Assembly: GCA_021822995.1 (NCBI GenBank)
Contig: JAKAPN010000086.1
Span: 1-5,438 of the forward strand
Source: an archaeon
GTDB lineage: Archaea; Thermoproteota; Nitrososphaeria; Nitrososphaerales; Gagatemarchaeaceae
Direction: 5' to 3'
Length of the DNA: 5,438 nt
Shown here: one piece after another, positions 1 through 4,786 of the stretch
Numbering within the stretch: the stretch's first letter is position 1
Layout of the letters: each line of letters begins with the position of its first letter
Notes under the pieces: model-generated
What the model saw: only the letters and a program-made list of their open reading frames with translations
Told to the model about the DNA's origin: nothing
Database searches by the model: none
Translations under genes and position numbers: made by a program

Positions 1-1
1 G

Positions 2-340
2 GGGGGGGTGGGGACGGCGGGGAGCGCGAACATCGGCGCCAGGTTCGGGATGTTCGAGGCGATCCATGGCTCCGCGCCTAGGATGATCACCGAAGGGAGA
101 GGGAAGTACGCGGACCCGCTGAGCCTCATGAGGGCGGCGGTGATGATGCTGGAGCACGTCGGACTGACTTCAAAGAGCGCGAAACTGTCGAAGGCCCTGG
201 ACGTCTGCGGGACCTACGAGCAGAAGACGCGCATCACGGGGAGGCCCGACGGAGCCACCGCCGCCCAGTTCGGAGACTACGTCATCTCTGCGCTCAGAGA
301 CCCTGGGACAGAGGCGAAGTGGGCGTCCTTCCAGAAGTGA
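2..340 (+). CDS. Isocitrate/isopropylmalate dehydrogenase family protein, C-terminal part (5' truncated by window)
   Basis: Only the last 112 residues are present; the frame is open to the left edge, so the start is outside the window. The visible part opens with GGVGTAGSANIG and continues with FEAIHGSAP (His at visible residue 22), the conserved nucleotide-binding block of the beta-decarboxylating dehydrogenases, followed by a hydrophobic helix (RAAVMMLEHVG) and a GATAAQFGDYV tail. These enzymes oxidise and decarboxylate isocitrate, 3-isopropylmalate or related 2-hydroxy acids with NAD(P) in the cytoplasm. The substrate cannot be decided because the substrate-binding N-terminal half is missing. 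After HGSAP the sequence runs RMITEGRGKYADP, longer than the usual DIAGKGIANP of isopropylmalate dehydrogenases and with Arg in place of Asp, which argues mildly against leuB and for an isocitrate-type enzyme (inference). It ends 10 nt before the stop of the convergent acylphosphatase gene. Confidence 0.9.
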   Translation, partial: GGVGTAGSANIGARFGMFEAIHGSAPRMITEGRGKYADPLSLMRAAVMMLEHVGLTSKSAKLSKALDVCGTYEQKTRITGRPDGATAAQFGDYVISALRDPGTEAKWASFQK

Positions 341-350
341 CGGCGCCGGG

Positions 351-623
351 TCAGCCGTAGATCCGGAAGTCCTTGTGGTCTTTCGGCGAAGCATCTTCCT
401 GGTCAACCCTGGTCACCCTGGCCCTCGGGGGTCCCGTCTTCGCCCACCCTACGACCTTCTTCACGCTCCTTTCGTCGCCCTCCAGGAACGCCTCGACGGT
501 CCCGTCCGGAAGGTTGCGCACCCACCCCCTGACGCCGGCGGCCGCGGCTACCGTGGCCATGCTGGCACGGAACGACACGCCGTGGACGAATCCGTGGACC
601 TTGATCCTCTTTGCGATCGCCAA
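351..623 (-). CDS. acyP: Acylphosphatase
   Basis: This 90-residue protein has the usual length of the family, which hydrolyses acyl phosphates such as acetyl phosphate or carbamoyl phosphate in the cytoplasm. The signature is complete: GFVHGVSFR at residues 11-19 is the phosphate-binding loop with the catalytic Arg19, and GWVRNLPDGTVEAFLEG at 33-49 carries the catalytic Asn37 and the following beta strand. The usual Gln of GxVQGVxFR is His14 here, a common kind of variation. The end FRIYG matches the last beta strand. The start is TTG, giving MAIAKRIKVHG, which places the first strand correctly; it lies 4 nt after the stop of the upstream MarC-family gene. No clear Shine-Dalgarno site is visible, so co-transcription and translational coupling with that gene are likely. 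The biological substrate of prokaryotic acylphosphatases is generally unsettled. Confidence 0.93.
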   Translation of the reverse strand: MAIAKRIKVHGFVHGVSFRASMATVAAAAGVRGWVRNLPDGTVEAFLEGDERSVKKVVGWAKTGPPRARVTRVDQEDASPKDHKDFRIYG

Positions 624-627
624 CGCG

Positions 628-1248
628 TCAGCCCACTGACAGGACGATGTTGGAGATCCCGGTGACCACGAAGGAGACCGCCAAAGCGGCGATCAGGAGG
701 GCGGTTATCCTGGAAAGGGCGTCGGTTCCGTTCGGTCCGAGGAACCTGCTGACCCAGTGGGACCCAGACAAGATGACGTAGGCGAGCACGGAGTTGCAGA
801 GGATGACAAGTAGAGCGAGGAACGGGCTGTACGGCTGCGCCGAGATTATGATCACGGTAGATATCGCACCAGGTCCCGCGAGCAGCGGCGTCGCAAGCGG
901 GAAGGCGGCGATGTCTGACGGCTCGAGCCCGCGGGACCGGGTCGTTCCGCCCTGCAGGTGGTCGACAGCCACCACGAACAGGATGATCCCGCCTGCGATG
1001 CGGAAGTCGTTGATTGTAATCCCGAACGCGTCGAAGATGAGCCAGCCGAAGAGCGCGAACACGACCAGGATTGCGGTCGATATCACCACCGCCTGCTTGA
1101 CGATCCTTTTCCTGTGGTCGGCGAACTCCTCGGTCAGGCCGATGAATATGGGGACCGTCCCCAGCGCGTCCATGACGGCGAAGAGCAGTACGAAGGCTTC
1201 GGTGAAGAGGACGGCGTCGAAGGCGAAGAACGACGCGAGTAACGACAT
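628..1248 (-). CDS. MarC family (UPF0056) integral membrane protein
   Basis: A 206-residue hydrophobic protein of typical family length. Six membrane segments can be read at roughly residues 14-38, 50-72, 81-97, 114-138, 142-162 and 182-205. Family landmarks are FAVMDALGTVPIFIGLT near the first segment, RIAGGIILF at 84-91, and AAFPLATPLLAGPGAISTVI at 114-132, the most characteristic MarC block. The charged stretch DHRKRIVK (44-51) fits a loop between segments 1 and 2. The family was named after an E. coli multiple-antibiotic-resistance locus, but that role was not supported and the true function is unknown; a transporter is often assumed. The start is the only ATG start among the complete genes here. 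It heads a two-gene unit with acylphosphatase (4-nt gap) and is divergent from the DUF59 gene, sharing a 56-nt spacer with a TATA-like box. Confidence 0.9.
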   Translation of the reverse strand: MSLLASFFAFDAVLFTEAFVLLFAVMDALGTVPIFIGLTEEFADHRKRIVKQAVVISTAILVVFALFGWLIFDAFGITINDFRIAGGIILFVVAVDHLQGGTTRSRGLEPSDIAAFPLATPLLAGPGAISTVIIISAQPYSPFLALLVILCNSVLAYVILSGSHWVSRFLGPNGTDALSRITALLIAALAVSFVVTGISNIVLSVG

Positions 1249-1274
1249 CTGTTCGCGCGCCAGCCTCCAAACGG

Positions 1275-1284
1275 ATAAATAAAT
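1275..1284 (-). promoter_or_regulatory. TATA-like box for the MarC/acylphosphatase unit
   Basis: On the minus strand the box reads ATTTATTTAT, an isolated A+T-rich block in a G+C-rich spacer. Its centre lies about 31 nt before the ATG of the MarC-family gene. The usual archaeal spacing of about 25 nt would put the transcript start near 1254 and leave a leader of only about 6 nt. A GGAGG on the minus strand (1264-1268) is 15 nt from the ATG, too far for a good Shine-Dalgarno site and probably outside the message. Position and composition support it; the sequence is not a perfect consensus. Confidence 0.5.
1275..1284 (+). promoter_or_regulatory. Same A+T box read as a possible promoter for the DUF59 gene
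   Basis: Read on the plus strand the box is ATAAATAAAT, preceded by CCAAACGG, which could serve as a purine-rich BRE. Its centre is about 25 nt before the TTG at 1305, the spacing expected for a leaderless message. This conflicts with the well-placed GAGGT at 1291-1295, which would then lie outside the transcript. It is the only A+T-rich block in the divergent spacer, so either it works in both directions or the plus-strand promoter lies unseen inside the start of the MarC-family gene. Confidence 0.3.
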
Positions 1285-1290
1285 CGTGAA

Positions 1291-1295
1291 GAGGT
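1291..1295 (+). promoter_or_regulatory. Shine-Dalgarno-like GAGGT deciding the DUF59 start
   Basis: GAGGT complements the archaeal 16S rRNA 3' end and ends 9 nt before the TTG at 1305. The frame has a stop at 1287-1289 and no ATG or GTG before 1305, so this site supports TTG 1305 as the start. The ATG at 1301 is in another frame. Confidence 0.45.
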
Positions 1296-1304
1296 TGTCG
1301 ATGT

Positions 1305-1616
1305 TTGTCTCAAGTCGAACAGCCAGCCATCGACGCTGCGATGGCCAAGATCATCGACCCGGAGCTCGGGAGGCCGATAACCGACCTCAAGCTTATCGAC
1401 AAGGTCGCCATCAACGGCGGGTCGGTGGAGCTGGAGTTCCATCTGACAGCCCCGTTCTGCCCCCCTGTGTTCGCGCTGAAGATAGCGGCCGACATCAAGG
1501 CGGGGCTGCTCATGGTCCCAGGGGTCACCGACGCGAAGGTAACCCTTCGCGGGCACTACCTTGCAGAAGCGGTGAACAAGCAGGTCAACAAGCCGCAGCC
1601 CCGTCCATCTCAGTGA
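1305..1616 (+). CDS. Stand-alone DUF59/MIP18 family protein (iron-sulfur cluster assembly related)
   Basis: A 103-residue protein that is essentially one DUF59 (MIP18, SufT-like) domain. The N-terminal helix AIDAAMAKIIDPELGRPITDLKLI (residues 8-31) contains the conserved DPE motif, followed by the beta-strand pair VAINGGSVELEFHLT (34-48). The hallmark T-x3-CP motif is TAPFCPPV with Cys52, and VPGVTDAKVTL (71-81) forms the last conserved strand. Known members help mature cytoplasmic Fe-S proteins, either as separate SufT-type factors or fused to ApbC/Nbp35-type carriers; here no carrier domain is attached and no suf gene is adjacent. The start is TTG, giving the full N-terminal helix. It is the first gene of a plus-strand run: the deacylase gene begins 4 nt after its stop. 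The exact client protein cannot be inferred. Confidence 0.87.
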   Translation: MSQVEQPAIDAAMAKIIDPELGRPITDLKLIDKVAINGGSVELEFHLTAPFCPPVFALKIAADIKAGLLMVPGVTDAKVTLRGHYLAEAVNKQVNKPQPRPSQ

Positions 1617-1620
1617 GAGA

Positions 1621-2076
1621 GTGGGTAGCCGCGAGCGCGTTGCGGAGTTCCTCGCCAGGTCGGGAGCGGGATTCGAGATCAGGGAGTTCGATGAAAGCAC
1701 GCGCAGCTCCGCCCTTGCCGCGAAGGTCCTCGGTTGCACGGTCGCGGAGATAGCGAAGAGCATCGTTTTCGTCGGGGAAGGGACCGCCGTGGTGGTCGCC
1801 TCGGGGGACAGGCGGGTGAGCCTACCGAAGCTTACGAAGGTGTTCGGCGAAGCCAGGATGGCCAGCCCCGACGAGGTACGCGAAAGGACAGGGTATCCGA
1901 TCGGGGGGGTCCCTCCTTTCCCGCACGGTGGGGCGGTGACGGTGCTGCCTGACGAGTCGCTGACGAGGTTCCCCAAGGTCTGGGCAGCGGCCGGTGCGCC
2001 AAACGCGGTATTCCAGATCGGCGCCGGCGACCTGTTGCGGCTCGTGGGCGGGGGCCCGTTCGACGTGTGCGAATAG
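1621..2076 (+). CDS. YbaK/ProX-type aminoacyl-tRNA deacylase
   Basis: This 151-residue protein is a single YbaK/aminoacyl-tRNA editing domain, matching the usual length of free-standing trans-editing deacylases. These hydrolyse mischarged tRNAs, classically Cys- or Ala-tRNA(Pro), in the cytoplasm. Visible landmarks are EIAKSIVFVG (44-52) with the conserved catalytic-site Lys46, the strand TAVVVASGDRRVSLPKLTKVFG (55-76), TGYPIGGVPPFPHGG (90-104), the glycine-proline substrate loop, and FPKVWAAAGAPNAVFQI (117-133), which is very typical of the family. There is no aminoacyl-tRNA synthetase domain, so it is not the insertion domain of ProS. The start is GTG, 4 nt after the DUF59 stop, with only a weak purine stretch before it, which suggests one operon with translational coupling. 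The amino acid it clears cannot be told from the motifs. Confidence 0.9.
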   Translation: MGSRERVAEFLARSGAGFEIREFDESTRSSALAAKVLGCTVAEIAKSIVFVGEGTAVVVASGDRRVSLPKLTKVFGEARMASPDEVRERTGYPIGGVPPFPHGGAVTVLPDESLTRFPKVWAAAGAPNAVFQIGAGDLLRLVGGGPFDVCE

Positions 2077-2106
2077 AGCTATAGAGAAGCGGCCCGGGTC
2101 ATAGAG
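2073..2106 (+). repeat. Three direct copies of ATAGAG before the AbrB-PhoU gene
   Basis: The hexamer ATAGAG occurs at 2073-2078, 2081-2086 and 2101-2106. The first copy includes the deacylase stop codon, the second forms the TATA-like box, and the third lies just before the GTG start. Its frequency is out of line with the G+C-rich surroundings, so an operator role is possible but unproven. Confidence 0.35.
2079..2086 (+). promoter_or_regulatory. Weak TATA-like element for the AbrB-PhoU gene
   Basis: CTATAGAG is centred about 26 nt before the GTG at 2109, the spacing seen for leaderless archaeal genes. It is a poor match to a TATA consensus, and the gene could also be read from the upstream DUF59/deacylase promoter. 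No Shine-Dalgarno site precedes the GTG, in line with a leaderless message if this element is used. Confidence 0.3.
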
Positions 2107-2108
2107 AC

Positions 2109-3098
2109 GTGCCCGCGAGGAAGGCGATCGAGATGGGGAGAGGGACGATCCTCGTGTCTCTGCCGAAGGAGTGGGTGAGGAGGAACGGGATCAAGAAGGG
2201 GGCGGACGTTTCTGTGGAGGAGCTCTCGCCGGGGAAGCTCATGGTCAAGCCATACAAGGGGATGGAGGAGGAGCCGAAGCAGATTGAGATCAAATACGAC
2301 GGGGGAGACTTCGGACAGGTAGCCAACGACGTCACGGGGGCATACCTGCTCGGATATGCTCTCATCAAGGTCGAAGGCTCCAAGGTGATATCCAGGGAGG
2401 ACAGGAGGCTGTTCAAGGAGACCCTGGGGAGGCTGGTCGGGCTCGAGGTGCTCGACGAAGACTCGAAGAGGATAACGCTCCAGTTCCTGCTCGAGCCCAC
2501 CGCGATCACGCCGGAAAAGGTGGTCAGAAGGATGTCTGGGCTGCTCGACGGGATGCTGAAGGACACGGCCGAGGCGCTGTCGAAGCGAGACCCGAAGCTC
2601 CTCGGGCTGGTCGCCGAGAGGGACGACGAAGTCGACCGGCTGTATTTTCTGCTTGTGAGGGCCACTCGGGCTGCCGTCGTACGCCCGGAGGTCGCAGAAG
2701 GGTACGGACTCTCGCCGGTCGACCTGCTCGACTACCGTGTGCTGGCGACCTTCCTCGAGAGCACCGGTGACGCCGTCACGGAGCTCTCCCGAAAACTCCA
2801 GCGGAGCGGCGGGAGGCCCCAGTTCGCAAAGGAGTATGCGAAGTGCGTGACGAGGCTCAAGGAGATGAACGAGCTGGCGACCCAGGGTTTCCTTTCGAGG
2901 CGGGCAGGGAGACCCAGGACGGTGAGCAGGCAGATGAGCGGGCTGGCCCAACTGGTCACGGACGAGCTCGCGGCGATCGCGAAAGTACCGAGCGGGTACG
3001 GCGGGAACGTGGCAGAGGTCCTCGCGTCACTGGAGCGGATCAGCAGGCTCCTCGTCGACGTGTCGGACCTGGCTGTGATAACCCAGCAGGTTTCTTAG
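2109..3098 (+). CDS. AbrB (SpoVT) domain plus PhoU-like domain protein, putative phosphate-uptake regulator
   Basis: A 329-residue two-part protein of a type widespread in archaea. Residues 4-48 form an AbrB/SpoVT swapped-hairpin DNA-binding domain: RKAIEMGRGTILVSLPKEWVRRNGIKKGADVSVEEL is the classical pattern, with SLPKEWV as its core. After a linker, about 66-329 are helical and PhoU-like: ERDDEVDRLYFLLVR (170-184) and FLESTGDAVTELSRKL (215-230) correspond to the acidic helix motifs that bind metal in PhoU, and LLVDVSDLAVI (314-324) looks like a degenerate last copy. Such proteins are presumed to control phosphate transport genes, but no pst transporter gene lies in this window, so the target is unknown. 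The GTG start gives the full AbrB strand. It follows the deacylase by 32 nt on the same strand. The middle (60-130) is the least conserved part to my eye. Confidence 0.88.
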   Translation: MPARKAIEMGRGTILVSLPKEWVRRNGIKKGADVSVEELSPGKLMVKPYKGMEEEPKQIEIKYDGGDFGQVANDVTGAYLLGYALIKVEGSKVISREDRRLFKETLGRLVGLEVLDEDSKRITLQFLLEPTAITPEKVVRRMSGLLDGMLKDTAEALSKRDPKLLGLVAERDDEVDRLYFLLVRATRAAVVRPEVAEGYGLSPVDLLDYRVLATFLESTGDAVTELSRKLQRSGGRPQFAKEYAKCVTRLKEMNELATQGFLSRRAGRPRTVSRQMSGLAQLVTDELAAIAKVPSGYGGNVAEVLASLERISRLLVDVSDLAVITQQVS

Positions 3099-3112
3099 GA
3101 CGCCCAGCAACC

Positions 3113-3120
3113 CTTAATTA
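3113..3120 (+). promoter_or_regulatory. TATA-like box of pyrG
   Basis: CTTAATTA is the clearest A+T-rich block in the 44-nt spacer and is centred about 26 nt before the TTG start at 3143. That spacing would start transcription at or next to the start codon, giving a leaderless message. No Shine-Dalgarno site is present before the TTG, which agrees. An in-frame stop overlaps the box (3119-3121). Confidence 0.6.
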
Positions 3121-3142
3121 GAGAACTGCCTCAACTGACGAC

Positions 3143-4786
3143 TTGCCCAAGTATCTTTTCGTGACGGGCGGAGTAATGTCCGGCCTGGGCAAGGGCGTCA
3201 TCACCTCCTCAGTCGCCAAGCTCCTCCAGCTTTCTGGGGTGCAGGTCACCTGTCTCAAGATCGACCCGTATCTCAACTTCGACGCCGGAACCATGAACCC
3301 TTACACCCACGGGGAAGTCTTCGTGACTGACGACGGCGGCGAGACGGACATGGACATCGGGAACTACGAACGGTTCCTGAACCGGGACCTCGAGAAGTCG
3401 AACAACATAACCACGGGCCAGGTCTACAAGAAGGTCATCGACGACGAGAGGAAAGGGAAGTTCCTCGGCAAGTCAGTCCAGATCATCCCGCACGTCACCG
3501 ACGAGATCAAGCGGCGGATCCGCGAGCTCGCAACGAAAGAGAAGGTCGACGTGATAGTGGTCGAGTGCGGCGGGACGGTGGGGGACATCGAGAGCCTGCC
3601 GTTCCTCGAGGCGTTCAGGCAGATGAGGATGGAGGAGGGGTCGGCGCGGACGCTCTTCCTTCATGTGAGCCTCGCTCCTGAGCTGTCGGTGGTCGGGGAG
3701 ATGAAGACCAAGCCCACCCAGCACAGCGTGCAGGAGATGAGGAGGATCGGGATTCAGCCCGACATCATAGTGATCCGCGGCGGCAGGGCGCTGCCGCGGG
3801 AGGCGAAGGAGAAGATATCGCTCTTCGCGAGCGTCCCCGTCGAGAGCGTCATCTCCGACCCCGACGTCGAGACAATCTATCAGGTCCCCAGGCTCCTCGA
3901 AAGGGAAGGTCTTCTGAAGCCCATCCATGAGCAGCTGGGCCTGCACGCCAGGGCCGCCATGCGGGGGTGGAACGAAGTCGCGGAGAGGTTCGTCGACCAG
4001 CCGGCGACCGTCAGGATCGCGATGGTCGGGAAGTACGCCAACTTGGCGGACAGCTACGTGAGCGTGAATCAGGCGCTGGCTCACGCGGGCGCGGTGAACG
4101 GGGCGAAGACCAAGATCTCGTGGATAGAGTCAGAGGAGATCGAGAAGGACGAGTCGAAGCTCGAGCTGATTGAGGCGTACGACGGAGTCGTGCTCCCGCA
4201 GGGGTTCGGCTCGAGGGGGGTCGAAGGGAAGATCGCTGCGGCCAACAAAGCCCGCACCGCCCAGGTCCCCTTCCTCGGGCTTTGCTACGGGTTCCAGCTG
4301 GCGAGCGTGTCGTTCGCGAGGCACGCGCTGGGGCTGAAGGGCGCCAACAGCACCGAGGTCGACCCCGACACACCCCATCCCGTGATCCACCTGCTTCCTG
4401 AGCAGAAGAAGGTCAGCGACCTCGGGGGGACGATGAGGCTGGGTGGGCACGACATCCACATCAAGAGGCCGAGCAGGGCGTACGACATCTACCGCACCGA
4501 AAAGATCAGAGAGAGGCACAGGCACAGGTTCGAGCTGAACCAAAAGTATCTCAGGAGACTTAAGGACAAGGGGATGCGATACACCGCATTCAGCGACAAC
4601 GGGAGGAGGGCCGAGATACTCGAGCTCGAGGGGCACCCCTTCTACATGGCCACCCAGTACCACCCTGAGTACGTCAGCAGGCCGGAGGCGCCCGAGCCCA
4701 TCTATGTCGCCTTCGTGGAGGCGTGCGTAGAGCGCGCAAAGCAGACCGACAGGGGCGCTGAAAAGATCGGGACGCTAACCCGCTGA
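3143..4786 (+). CDS. pyrG: CTP synthase (glutamine-hydrolysing)
   Basis: A full-length 547-residue enzyme that makes CTP from UTP, ATP and glutamine (or ammonia), the last step of de novo pyrimidine nucleotide synthesis. The N-terminal amidoligase half starts with the P-loop TGGVMSGLGKG (8-18) and has KIDPYLNFDAGTMNP (39-53), the DDGGETDMDIGNYERF block (63-78) with Mg-binding Asp71, and VECGGTVGDIESLPF with Glu141. The C-terminal class I glutamine amidotransferase half begins near RIAMVGKYANLADSY (about 292-306). It carries the oxyanion-loop region PQGFGSRGVEGK, the nucleophile Cys381 in LGLCYGFQ, and the His507/Glu509 pair in QYHPEY. All catalytic residues are present. The start is TTG: an in-frame stop at 3119-3121 lies upstream with no other start codon between, and MPKYLFVTGG is the expected N-terminus. 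The last 12 nt overlap the convergent ThiN-domain gene. Confidence 0.98.
   Translation: MPKYLFVTGGVMSGLGKGVITSSVAKLLQLSGVQVTCLKIDPYLNFDAGTMNPYTHGEVFVTDDGGETDMDIGNYERFLNRDLEKSNNITTGQVYKKVIDDERKGKFLGKSVQIIPHVTDEIKRRIRELATKEKVDVIVVECGGTVGDIESLPFLEAFRQMRMEEGSARTLFLHVSLAPELSVVGEMKTKPTQHSVQEMRRIGIQPDIIVIRGGRALPREAKEKISLFASVPVESVISDPDVETIYQVPRLLEREGLLKPIHEQLGLHARAAMRGWNEVAERFVDQPATVRIAMVGKYANLADSYVSVNQALAHAGAVNGAKTKISWIESEEIEKDESKLELIEAYDGVVLPQGFGSRGVEGKIAAANKARTAQVPFLGLCYGFQLASVSFARHALGLKGANSTEVDPDTPHPVIHLLPEQKKVSDLGGTMRLGGHDIHIKRPSRAYDIYRTEKIRERHRHRFELNQKYLRRLKDKGMRYTAFSDNGRRAEILELEGHPFYMATQYHPEYVSRPEAPEPIYVAFVEACVERAKQTDRGAEKIGTLTR

Noticed and set aside
338..353. Inverted repeat TGAC...GTCA around a CGGCGCCG palindrome between the dehydrogenase and acylphosphatase stops, as a possible bidirectional terminator
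   Set aside because: The outer arms are mostly just the two opposite TGA stop codons, no oligo-T tract follows on either side, and archaeal termination relies on T-runs rather than hairpins.
1301..1753. ATG at 1301 as the start of a gene in another frame
   Set aside because: This frame gives an Arg-rich translation without family likeness and overlaps the clear DUF59 frame. The GAGGT site is also well placed for TTG 1305.
1134..1976. Long minus-strand open frame (280 codons) across the DUF59 and deacylase genes
   Set aside because: It is antisense to two well-recognised genes and its translation has no recognisable family pattern. High G+C content makes such open shadow frames common.
2079..2951. 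Minus-strand open frame of 290 codons opposite the AbrB-PhoU gene
   Set aside because: The translation is rich in Pro, Arg and Leu with no domain pattern, while the plus strand encodes a clear two-domain protein.
3473..4663. Several minus-strand open frames opposite pyrG
   Set aside because: They mirror conserved CTP synthase codons and show only low-complexity His/Asp/Pro-rich translations.
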